A stretch of 5,019 nt of DNA from Alphaproteobacteria bacterium (lineage in GTDB: Bacteria > Pseudomonadota > Alphaproteobacteria > JAJFFI01): assembly GCA_021776755.1 (NCBI GenBank), contig JAJFFI010000522.1, positions 1-5,019 of the forward strand, given 5' to 3'. The position numbers were made by a program, and so were the translations under genes. This document shows positions 1 through 4,796 of the stretch, in pieces. The notes below the pieces were generated by a model. It made no database searches. It worked only from the letters and a program-made list of their open reading frames with translations, and was not told the DNA's origin. Every line of letters begins with the position of its first letter. The first letter of the stretch is position 1.

Positions 1-2
1 AC

Positions 3-47
3 TTGCCCAACCCCCTCCGCCTCTTCCGGATGCCGATGCGGCGCTAG
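3..47 (+). CDS. Possible C-terminal end of a plus-strand gene (partial)
   Basis: Reading from position 3 gives LPNPLRLFRMPMRR followed by a TAG stop at 45-47. All 14 codons end in G or C, as expected for coding sequence in this GC-rich DNA, while the other two plus frames do not show this bias. A stop here would leave an 18-bp gap to the end of purK on the opposite strand, similar to the other two convergent gaps in the window (20 and 28 bp). Only 14 residues are visible and no family can be named. It could be chance, because the piece is very short. Confidence 0.3.
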   Translation: MPNPLRLFRMPMRR

Positions 48-65
48 ACGGCAACCGGTGCGCGG

Positions 66-1151
66 CTAGTCCGTCTTCGGCTTCAGCCAGGTGACGTGGC
101 CCATCTTGCGGCCGGGGCGGGCCTCGCGCTTGCCGTAGAGGTGCACGCAGGCCGCGGGATCGGCGGTCAGCGTCTTCCAGTCGGCGACGTCATCGCCGAC
201 GAGGTTCTTCATCACTATGTCGGCGTGGCGCGCGGGGTCGGCGAGCGGCAGGCCCGCAACAGCGCGGACGAACTGCTGGAACTGGCTGACAACGCAGCCA
301 TCCTGGGTCCAGTGCCCCGAGTTGTGCGGGCGCGGCGCCATCTCGTTGACCAGCACCTCGTCGTCCCGGGTAACGAACATCTCGACGGTGATGAGGCCCA
401 CCACATCGAGCGCGTCGGCAATCGCGATCGAGGTCTCTCGCGCCGCCACTGCAATGGCAGGCGCGATGCGGGCGGGCACCAGTGCGCGGTCGAGCATGTG
501 ATTGGCCTGCACGGTTTCGGTGACGTCGAAGGCCCGCGCCGACCGGTCGATGCCGCGGGCCACCACCACCGCGATCTCGCAGGCAAAATCGACGAACCCC
601 TCGAAGACCGCGGCCTCCTCGCCGACCTCGGACCAGGCTTCGGCGAGCGGTGTGTCGGGCTTGATGCGCGCTTGACCCTTGCCGTCATAACCGTGGCGCG
701 CCGACTTGAGCACACCGTTGTGACCGATCTCGCCGACCGCCGCCTCGAGATCGGCGAGCGACTCGACATTGACCCAGGGTGCTGTGGGAATTCCCTGACC
801 GTTGAGAAAGCGCTTTTCCTCGCGCCGGTCCTGGGCAACGCGAAGCGGTTCCCAACCCGGGCGGACCGGAAGGGTCTTCTCGAGCATCTGGACGGTCTCG
901 AACGGGATGTTCTCGAACTCGAAGGTGACGACATCGACGGCGCCGGCGAACCGGGCCAGTGCGTCCGCATCGTCATAGGCCGCGACGGTGGCGGAAGCCG
1001 CCACCCGGGCCGCCGGGCTGTCGTCTTCGGGGGTGAAGATATGGCAGTCGTAGCCGAGTTCGGCCGCTGCCAGCGCCGCCATGCGGCCGAGTTGCCCGCC
1101 GCCAAGGATGCCGATGGTCCCGCTGGGCGCGATGATCCGCGGCGGCGCCAA
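66..1151 (-). CDS. purK: N5-carboxyaminoimidazole ribonucleotide synthase PurK
   Basis: PurK is a cytosolic ATP-grasp enzyme of purine synthesis. It uses ATP and bicarbonate to convert AIR to N5-CAIR, the substrate of PurE. Counting from the TTG at 1151 the protein is 361 residues, the usual family length. Visible motifs are GILGGGQLGRM at 14-24 (N-terminal nucleotide-binding fold), TFEFENIP at 76-83, the glycine-rich RHGYDGKGQ at 152-160, the ATP-grasp metal/phosphate segment NEMAPRPHNSGHWT at 269-282, and the C-terminal HLYGKREARPGRKMGH at 337-352. The TTG start is inferred. It begins 1 nt after the purE stop, has a GGACGG ribosome-binding-like stretch five nt upstream, and leaves the usual short leader before GILGGG. 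In-frame ATGs at 1229 and 1268 would lie inside purE and add low-complexity basic sequence. Function is near certain; the start is moderately sure. Confidence 0.93.
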   Translation of the reverse strand: MAPPRIIAPSGTIGILGGGQLGRMAALAAAELGYDCHIFTPEDDSPAARVAASATVAAYDDADALARFAGAVDVVTFEFENIPFETVQMLEKTLPVRPGWEPLRVAQDRREEKRFLNGQGIPTAPWVNVESLADLEAAVGEIGHNGVLKSARHGYDGKGQARIKPDTPLAEAWSEVGEEAAVFEGFVDFACEIAVVVARGIDRSARAFDVTETVQANHMLDRALVPARIAPAIAVAARETSIAIADALDVVGLITVEMFVTRDDEVLVNEMAPRPHNSGHWTQDGCVVSQFQQFVRAVAGLPLADPARHADIVMKNLVGDDVADWKTLTADPAACVHLYGKREARPGRKMGHVTWLKPKTD

Positions 1152-1152
1152 G

Positions 1153-1656
1153 CTAGCCGTCCGGCCGTTCGGCGACCGATGCGGTCTGGTTGGCGCGCCA
1201 GTCAGCAAGCGATTTGGCGACGGCCTCATCCGAAAGCGCCACGACGGAGGCCGCCAGCAGGGCAGCATTGACCGCCCCTGCCCGCCCGATCGCCAGCGTG
1301 CCGACCGGGACGCCCGCCGGCATCTGGACGATCGACAGCAGGCTGTCCATGCCCGAAAGCGCCTTGCTCTCGACCGGAACGCCGAACACCGGCAGCGCCG
1401 TCATCGCCGCCGTCATGCCGGGCAGATGCGCGGCCCCGCCCGCGCCCGCGATGATCACCTTGAGGCCGCGGCCCGCGGCACTTCGCGCATATTCGGTCAT
1501 GCGGTCCGGAGTGCGGTGCGCCGAGACGACACGTGTTTCGTGGACCACACCCAGCGCGTCGAGCGTCTCGGCGGCATGGCGCATCGTCTCCCAGTCCGAC
1601 GTGCTGCCCATGATGATGCCGATATCGGGCGCGCCGTTTTCCGTGCTCGCCGCCAT
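1153..1656 (-). CDS. purE: N5-carboxyaminoimidazole ribonucleotide mutase PurE (class I)
   Basis: PurE moves the carboxyl group of N5-CAIR to C4, giving CAIR; class I enzymes work with PurK, encoded next door. The protein is 167 residues, typical for the bacterial enzyme, which is usually an octamer. Motifs are [10 protein letters not shown] at 16-25 (phosphate binding), SAHRTPDRM at 45-53 with the catalytic histidine at 47, [12 protein letters not shown] at 70-81, and the block from GVPVES at 92 through [17 protein letters not shown], ending at 124. The ATG at 1656 is supported by a strong GGAGG ribosome-binding site at 1663-1667 with a 6-nt spacer. The frame stays open upstream to an ATG at 1767, but that would translate the tandem repeat and has no conserved sequence. 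It is the first gene of a purEK operon. Confidence 0.96.
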   Translation of the reverse strand: MAASTENGAPDIGIIMGSTSDWETMRHAAETLDALGVVHETRVVSAHRTPDRMTEYARSAAGRGLKVIIAGAGGAAHLPGMTAAMTALPVFGVPVESKALSGMDSLLSIVQMPAGVPVGTLAIGRAGAVNAALLAASVVALSDEAVAKSLADWRANQTASVAERPDG

Positions 1657-1710
1657 TGTATGCCTCCAGTGCGCCGGCAGGACTCGCCAGTGCGTTCGCG
1701 AAAGCGCGCG

Positions 1711-1738
1711 ATTATAGGTTTTGCGGGATTGATGTCCA
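1711..1738 (-). promoter_or_regulatory. Predicted sigma70-type promoter of purEK
   Basis: On the minus strand, TGGACA (1738-1733) matches the -35 consensus TTGACA at five of six bases. It is followed by a 16-nt spacer and a perfect TATAAT (1716-1711). The start of transcription would fall near 1704, giving a leader of about 45-50 nt before the purE ATG at 1656. No other candidate in this gap is as good. The call rests on consensus matching only. Confidence 0.65.
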
Positions 1739-1740
1739 TA

Positions 1741-1776
1741 CAAGTGCTTGGACAAGTGCTTGGACAAGTGCCCGGA
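1741..1776. repeat. Three 12-bp tandem repeats with internal dyad symmetry upstream of the purE -35 box
   Basis: The plus strand reads CAAGTGCTTGGA twice (1741-1752 and 1753-1764), then a degenerate third copy, CAAGTGCCCGGA (1765-1776). The arms CAAG and CTTG alternate, so each unit contains CAAG-TG-CTTG and each junction contains CTTG-GA-CAAG. The array ends 2 bp from the -35 hexamer of the predicted purEK promoter. The position and symmetry fit a regulator-binding array, but a neutral tandem duplication is equally possible. No known regulator motif is recognised. Confidence 0.75.
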
Positions 1777-1853
1777 ATCCCGGTCCTGACGCGGAAAATC
1801 CGGGCACGGACGGTTTCGGTCAATGAATTATTAACCGTGTCCTCAATATGCTG

Positions 1854-1886
1854 GGAAATGACCAATTTCCGCGGATCTACCCGCGG
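1854..1886. promoter_or_regulatory. Two overlapping inverted repeats ahead of the GGDEF gene
   Basis: GGAAAT (1854-1859) and ATTTCC (1865-1870) form a perfect inverted repeat around a 5-bp centre, resembling an operator. It overlaps a second dyad, CCGCGG (1869-1874) and CCGCGG (1881-1886) around ATCTAC, which could form a 6-bp hairpin in RNA. Both lie 34-66 bp upstream of the ATG at 1920. No convincing -35/-10 pair was found for this gene. A TTAACC at 1831-1836 resembles a CtrA half-site but lacks a partner. Confidence 0.35.
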
Positions 1887-1919
1887 TTGCACAAACACAG
1901 TGGCGGGGTTCCGGCGGAC

Positions 1920-2654
1920 ATGAAAATCGGGCAAAACACGAATGCGGCTGCGCTGCTTCACGCCGACACGACGCTGCGGCCGGGCGTCGGCCAGAGCAAA
2001 CCGGCCCGGCGCGCGGCGAATGCCGGCAAAATGGGCGACGTCAGCTCGGTCATGGGCATCCCGGAAGAGGAGCTGACCCCGAAGGTCCGCGCCGCCATCC
2101 AGATGCTGATGGAAGAGGTCGACCGGCTGCGCCAGGAACTTTCCCAGACCAAGCAGCGGATCGACCATCTTGAAGAAGAGGCCGACCAGGATGCCCTGGT
2201 GCCGGCGGCCAACCGCCGCGCTTTCATCCGCGAGCTTTCGCGCATGATGTCGATTTCCGAACGCTACGGCACGCCCGCGAGCCTGCTGTTCTTCGACGTG
2301 AACAACATGAAGGCAATCAACGACGGCTTCGGGCACGGGGCCGGCGACACGGCGCTGGTCCATATCGCCGAGACCTTGCGCGCGCAGGTGCGCGACACCG
2401 ATACCGTCGGCCGTCTCGGCGGCGACGAATTCGGCACCCTCCTGTCCCATACCGACGAAGCCAATGCCAAGGAGAAGGCGCAACATCTCGCCGACAAGAT
2501 CGCCGAGTCGGAGGTGACCTTCGAGGACCACACGTTCAACGTGGCGGTTGCCTGGGGTGTTTACACCCTGAAAGGCAACGAGGAGGCCGCAACCGCCCTG
2601 CATGCGGCCGACCAGGCGATGTACGCATTCAAGCGCAAGGCCACCGGCACCTGA
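1920..2654 (+). CDS. Soluble GGDEF-domain diguanylate cyclase
   Basis: The protein is 244 residues, with no signal peptide or membrane segment, so it is probably cytosolic. The first 40 or so residues are low complexity. A predicted coiled-coil helix spans about 54-90 (MLMEEVDRLRQELSQTKQRI region) and leads into a single GGDEF domain (about 90-240). Catalytic features are FDVNNMKAINDGFGHGAGD at 125-143 (metal and guanine-binding residues) and the GGDEF signature at 167-171. The inhibitory I-site RDTD at 158-161 sits exactly five residues before it, so product inhibition by c-di-GMP is likely. ADQAMYAFKR at 230-239 closes the domain. The usual DxLTGLxNRR stretch here reads DALVPAANRR. No sensor domain is present; the coiled coil may control dimerisation. 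The ATG at 1920 is chosen because homologues as I recall them start with MKI, but its ribosome-binding site is poor. The gene diverges from purE. Confidence 0.9.
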   Translation: MKIGQNTNAAALLHADTTLRPGVGQSKPARRAANAGKMGDVSSVMGIPEEELTPKVRAAIQMLMEEVDRLRQELSQTKQRIDHLEEEADQDALVPAANRRAFIRELSRMMSISERYGTPASLLFFDVNNMKAINDGFGHGAGDTALVHIAETLRAQVRDTDTVGRLGGDEFGTLLSHTDEANAKEKAQHLADKIAESEVTFEDHTFNVAVAWGVYTLKGNEEAATALHAADQAMYAFKRKATGT

Positions 2655-2669
2655 GACAGCACGGCTGTC
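2655..2669. terminator. Short hairpin between convergent genes, possible terminator
   Basis: GACAGC (2655-2660) pairs perfectly with GCTGTC (2664-2669) around an ACG loop. It starts at the base after the GGDEF stop codon and ends 5 bp before the stop of the opposing small gene. It could serve both directions, but there is no T-run on either side, so intrinsic termination would be weak. Confidence 0.35.
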
Positions 2670-2674
2670 GCCAG

Positions 2675-2881
2675 TCAGGCGATGATGTCGGGGATCAGCG
2701 TGTTCTCGATCCGGATGATCTCGTCCCGCAGCCGCAGCTTGCGCTTTTTCAGGCGCTGGATTTGCAACTGATCGAACGGCGCCTCGTCACCGATCCGCGC
2801 AATCACATCGTCGAGATCGCGATGTTCGGCAGTCAGTTCTTCGAGTTTTTCGGTGAGGGCCTTGCGGGCCTGTTCGTCCAT
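2675..2881 (-). CDS. DUF465/YdcH-family small helical protein (copy 1)
   Basis: This 68-residue charged protein has two predicted amphipathic helices, about 3-32 and 38-61, joined by a short turn at GDEAPFD. It shows the family hallmark QRLKKRKLRLRDEI at 42-55 and a PDIIA C-terminus, which I recall from alphaproteobacterial YdcH-like proteins. The length is typical of the family. Members are soluble helical-hairpin proteins with no established biochemical function. The start at 2881 has no clear Shine-Dalgarno sequence (only a CGGGTG-like stretch). It converges on the GGDEF gene with a 20-bp gap. A TATGAT at 2916-2911 on the minus strand could be a -10 box, but no matching -35 was found. A second family member lies at 4416-4583. 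Confidence 0.85.
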   Translation of the reverse strand: MDEQARKALTEKLEELTAEHRDLDDVIARIGDEAPFDQLQIQRLKKRKLRLRDEIIRIENTLIPDIIA

Positions 2882-2920
2882 GCGGGCACCCGGGATGCGT
2901 CGAGGCCACTATCATATCAG

Positions 2921-2973
2921 ATTGGCCAATGGCTGGGAGTGGCGTTTCACGCGCTTTCGCGCCAGTGTACACT
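2921..2973. promoter_or_regulatory. Two perfect 10-bp palindromes in a divergent gap
   Basis: ATTGGCCAAT (2921-2930) and AGTGTACACT (2964-2973) are each perfectly palindromic and lie 33 bp apart. They sit in the gap between the minus-strand DUF465 gene and the plus-strand TIGR02444 gene. Such sites may bind dimeric regulators. The rest of the gap before 2993 shows no gene and no convincing full promoter. Ten-base palindromes also occur by chance, so this is a weak call. Confidence 0.3.
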
Positions 2974-2992
2974 CCGGCCCTCGCGCAAGGCA

Positions 2993-3063
2993 GGCGCCAG
3001 ACACTGAATTGGGAACGGGGTGCCCGCGCCTGGCGGGCGCCGGACACTGAATTGGGAACGGGG
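2993..3063. repeat. Pair of 28-bp direct repeats flanking a GC-rich hairpin
   Basis: Positions 2993-3020 and 3036-3063 are identical at 27 of 28 bases; the only difference is the seventh base, A against G. Each copy contains GGCGCC, then GACACTG, AATTGGGAAC and GGGG. The 15-bp spacer, with the flanking bases, forms a hairpin at 3019-3041: GGTGCCCGC against GCGGGCGCC, loop GCCTG, one G-T wobble. ACACTG (3045-3050) can also pair with CAGTGT (3065-3070). The GGGAACGGGGACAGTGT wording resembles repeats I recall near REP-associated tyrosine (Y1/IS200-like) transposase genes, but no transposase is present here. It may be a non-autonomous or solo REP-like element. Confidence 0.7.
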
Positions 3064-3071
3064 ACAGTGTG

Positions 3072-3635
3072 ATGGACGGATTTCCCGACTGCGCGTTCTG
3101 GGATTTCTCCAGGCAGACTTACGACAAGAGCGGCGTGTCGACGGCCTGTCTCGGGCTGCAGAACCGTCTCGGTATCGATGTCAACGTGCTGCTGTTCTGC
3201 TGTTTTGCGGCCGCCGAGGGGCATCCGCCGCTGGGCGAACGGGCGATCGGGCGGGCGATCAAGTCCATCGCCTCGTGGAACCTCGAAATCGTCCAGCAAC
3301 TGCGCGCGGTGCGCACCTCGCTGAAAAATCCCTATGAGGATGCGCCGAAGGCTGTCGTCGCCGCGCTGCGGGACCGGACCCTGACGCTTGAGCTCGAATG
3401 CGAGCATGTCGAACAGCTCATCCTCGCGGCCCAGTTGCCTGAAGAACCCAACTCGTCCGTCGTGCCCTCCGAACAGCCAGGCGTCGCGGCAGCGAACGTG
3501 ATTGCCTATCTCGGCGTTCTGAAAGCGGAACCAGGCCGCCAGGACGTCGACGATCTTGGCGGGGTCATCCAGGCGTGTTTCGAAGACTTCGACCCCGAAG
3601 TGCTCGCATCGCTCGTGAAGGTGCCCACCGAATAG
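3072..3635 (+). CDS. TIGR02444-family protein of unknown function
   Basis: This 187-residue protein carries the pattern I associate with TIGR02444. FWDFSRQTYDKSGV (9-22) is followed by ACLGLQNRLGIDVNVLLFC (25-43), then a W...VQQLRAVR segment (69-81). Family members are mostly uncharacterised proteins of 150-190 residues, so no reaction is proposed. The CC pair at 43-44 belongs to the conserved LLFCC stretch; it is mildly hydrophobic but not a convincing membrane span. The C-terminal third (EEPNSSVVPSEQPG onward) looks less conserved. The start is the ATG at 3072; a GTG directly before it (3069) would add one residue. The likely ribosome-binding site GGGGA (3060-3064) is almost entirely inside the second 28-bp repeat. 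It converges on ubiX with a 28-bp gap. Confidence 0.82.
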   Translation: MDGFPDCAFWDFSRQTYDKSGVSTACLGLQNRLGIDVNVLLFCCFAAAEGHPPLGERAIGRAIKSIASWNLEIVQQLRAVRTSLKNPYEDAPKAVVAALRDRTLTLELECEHVEQLILAAQLPEEPNSSVVPSEQPGVAAANVIAYLGVLKAEPGRQDVDDLGGVIQACFEDFDPEVLASLVKVPTE

Positions 3636-3663
3636 GACGGCGGTACCAGGTCTGCGGCCAGGG

Positions 3664-4308
3664 TCAGGCTTCGCGGGTTTCGACCGCGCGGAGCGTCGAA
3701 ACCTCGACAGGCTCCTCGCCGTCCGTGTCCTCGCGCCAGCGATGCGCAATCCCGGCATCCAGCCCGAAAAGATCGAGGATGCGCCCGACTGTATGATCGA
3801 TGACGTCGGCCACGGTTTCGGGGCGCGCGTACATCGCCGGCACCGGCGGGGCGATCACCGCACCCATCTCGGCAAGCGTCAGCATGTTGCGGAGATGAAC
3901 CGCGTGAAGCGGCGTCTCGCGCACACCGAGCACGAGCCGGCGTTGCTCCTTGAGCGACACATCGGCCGCGCGGGTGAGCAGGTTCGAGGTGACGCCGCTT
4001 GCAAGCTCCCCGAGCGTCTTCATCGAGCAAGGCAGGATAATCATGCCGAGGCTGCGGAACGAGCCGGACGCCGGCCCTGCGCTGATATCGCCCACGGCGT
4101 GGACATGATCGGCCAGCGCCTTGACTTCCGGCATGCGCCGGTCGGTTTCGAGCGCGAGCGTCTGTTCAGCCGCCTTGCTGACCACCAGATGCGTCTCGAC
4201 CGGCAGTTCCGCCAGCACCTCGAGAAGCCGCACGCCGTAGATCGCGCCGGAGGCGCCGGACAGGCCCACGACGATCCGGTCCGGGGCGGTTTGGGAGGCG
4301 TTTTTCAT
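3664..4308 (-). CDS. ubiX: Flavin prenyltransferase UbiX
   Basis: UbiX joins a dimethylallyl group to FMN, making the prenylated FMN used by UbiD-type decarboxylases. In ubiquinone synthesis the partner UbiD decarboxylates 4-hydroxy-3-polyprenylbenzoate; ubiD is not in this window. The protein is 214 residues, normal length. Visible features are the FMN-binding GLSGASG at 15-21, SKAAE at 44-48, ASGS at 80-83, CSMKTLGELASG at 94-105 and MYARP at 159-163. R113, K120, R130, E131, Y160 and R176 keep the same relative spacing as R122, K129, R139, E140, Y169 and R185 of Pseudomonas aeruginosa UbiX as I remember them, which supports an active enzyme. The ATG at 4308 has GGAG (4317-4314) five nt upstream. 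The tail after 190 is variable. Pad1/VdcB-type homologues of the same fold are an alternative subfamily call. Confidence 0.94.
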   Translation of the reverse strand: MKNASQTAPDRIVVGLSGASGAIYGVRLLEVLAELPVETHLVVSKAAEQTLALETDRRMPEVKALADHVHAVGDISAGPASGSFRSLGMIILPCSMKTLGELASGVTSNLLTRAADVSLKEQRRLVLGVRETPLHAVHLRNMLTLAEMGAVIAPPVPAMYARPETVADVIDHTVGRILDLFGLDAGIAHRWREDTDGEEPVEVSTLRAVETREA

Positions 4309-4342
4309 GTGATCTCCGGGGCTTGCGGGGCGGCCGCGCCGA

Positions 4343-4372
4343 TTGGCGAAAATCGCGAATTCGGGTTATGAT
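4343..4372 (+). promoter_or_regulatory. Candidate promoter of the second DUF465-type gene
   Basis: TTGGCG (4343-4348), an 18-nt spacer and TATGAT (4367-4372) resemble a sigma70 promoter. Transcription would begin near 4379, about 35-40 nt before the proposed TTG start at 4416. The region 4309-4415 is a divergent gap and must also hold the ubiX promoter, for which I found no convincing match. Confidence 0.45.
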
Positions 4373-4415
4373 ATGGCACTGACATGACCAAAAACCAACA
4401 GTGGAGGATGGAGCA

Positions 4416-4583
4416 TTGTCTCAGGTGAGCCATATCGACGCGTTGAAAGCCAAGCATACGGCCCTCGAAAACGCCATCGTACAGGAAAACACCCGCCCCA
4501 ATCCCGACGATCTCGTGGTCGCCGAACTGAAAAAAGAAAAACTCCGTATCAAAGACGAACTTGCGCAGTTCGAAGACGCCTGA
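4416..4583 (+). CDS. DUF465/YdcH-like small helical protein (copy 2), TTG start
   Basis: From the TTG at 4416 the product is 55 residues: SHIDALKAKHTALENAI (5-21), a proline-containing turn (TRPNPDD, 26-32), then a second charged helix with ELKKEKLRIKDEL (37-49). The helix-turn-helix hairpin and the LKKxKLRxxDE pattern match the DUF465 protein at 2675-2881. Function is unknown. TTG is preferred because GGAGGA (4403-4408) lies 7 nt upstream and conservation as I recall it begins at SxxSHIDALK. The GTG at 4401 is in frame but would overlap this ribosome-binding site; GTG at 4425 is a further option. It has its own candidate promoter and is divergent from ubiX. Confidence 0.8.
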   Translation: MSQVSHIDALKAKHTALENAIVQENTRPNPDDLVVAELKKEKLRIKDELAQFEDA

Positions 4584-4595
4584 CCCGGCCCGGCG

Positions 4596-4632
4596 AGCAT
4601 ACGAACCGTCCGGTTCCCGCCCCGCCGATGCT
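4596..4632 (+). terminator. Possible hairpin terminator after the second DUF465-type gene
   Basis: GAACCG (4603-4608) and CGGTTC (4611-4616) are exact inverted repeats only 2 nt apart, so in practice a 5-bp stem with a 4-nt loop. They are nested inside AGCAT (4596-4600) and ATGCT (4628-4632), which can also pair. The structure begins 12 bp after the stop codon. Only two to three Ts follow, so it is a weak intrinsic terminator candidate. Confidence 0.35.
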
Positions 4633-4710
4633 TTGAAAGTCACTGGTTTCCGGTCAATTCGGTCCGACGACGCATCCGTCCGGCTTGCTCGTGCGTAGAC
4701 TTTTCCGTGA

Positions 4711-4732
4711 ACGTCATGCTGTTGCATCACGT
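4711..4732. promoter_or_regulatory. 22-bp operator-like inverted repeat upstream of the FAD gene
   Basis: ACGTCATGC (4711-4719) and GCATCACGT (4724-4732) form 9-bp arms around TGTT, with a single C:C mismatch at the fifth position. It lies 64 bp before the ATG at 4797, a usual place for a regulator site. An overlapping alternative dyad pairs CGTGA (4706-4710) with TCACG (4727-4731). The remainder of the 4584-4796 gap holds no open reading frame that I believe and no clear promoter. Confidence 0.4.
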
Positions 4733-4796
4733 GCGGCCAGAGTTGCGCACCTGACATCCCCCGCTGATTTGTCACTGTGAGGACCGGACCACCAAC

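Noticed and set aside
96..1271. 391-residue plus-strand open frame opposite purK
   Set aside because: It mirrors purK on the other strand, a usual result of G/C-rich third positions. It has no recognisable motif, while purK is unmistakable.
1657..1767. N-terminal extension of PurE starting at 1767
   Set aside because: It would translate the tandem repeat and the predicted promoter. The ATG at 1656 has an excellent GGAGG site and gives the normal PurE length.
1711..1776. PurR-type or riboswitch control of purEK
   Set aside because: No PurR box was recognised, and the predicted leader of about 45-50 nt is too short for a purine riboswitch, whose conserved core I do not see.
1831..1836. CtrA-like TTAACC half-site upstream of the GGDEF gene
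   Set aside because: The partner TTAA at the required spacing is missing, so it is not called as a site.
1497..2603. 368-residue minus-strand open frame opposite the GGDEF gene
   Set aside because: It overlaps purE in another frame and the GGDEF gene in antisense, and shows no conserved domain.
2993..3063. CRISPR array
   Set aside because: There are only two repeat copies, with a 15-bp spacer that itself forms a hairpin, and no cas genes. The structure fits a REP-like element better.
2787..3758. 323-residue minus-strand open frame across the TIGR02444 gene
   Set aside because: It runs antisense to a recognised family protein and into ubiX and the DUF465 gene in other frames. It is arginine-rich and low complexity.
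4305..4775. 156-residue minus-strand open frame opposite the second DUF465-type gene
   Set aside because: It is antisense to a family-matching small gene and crosses its promoter. No motif is seen in the translation.
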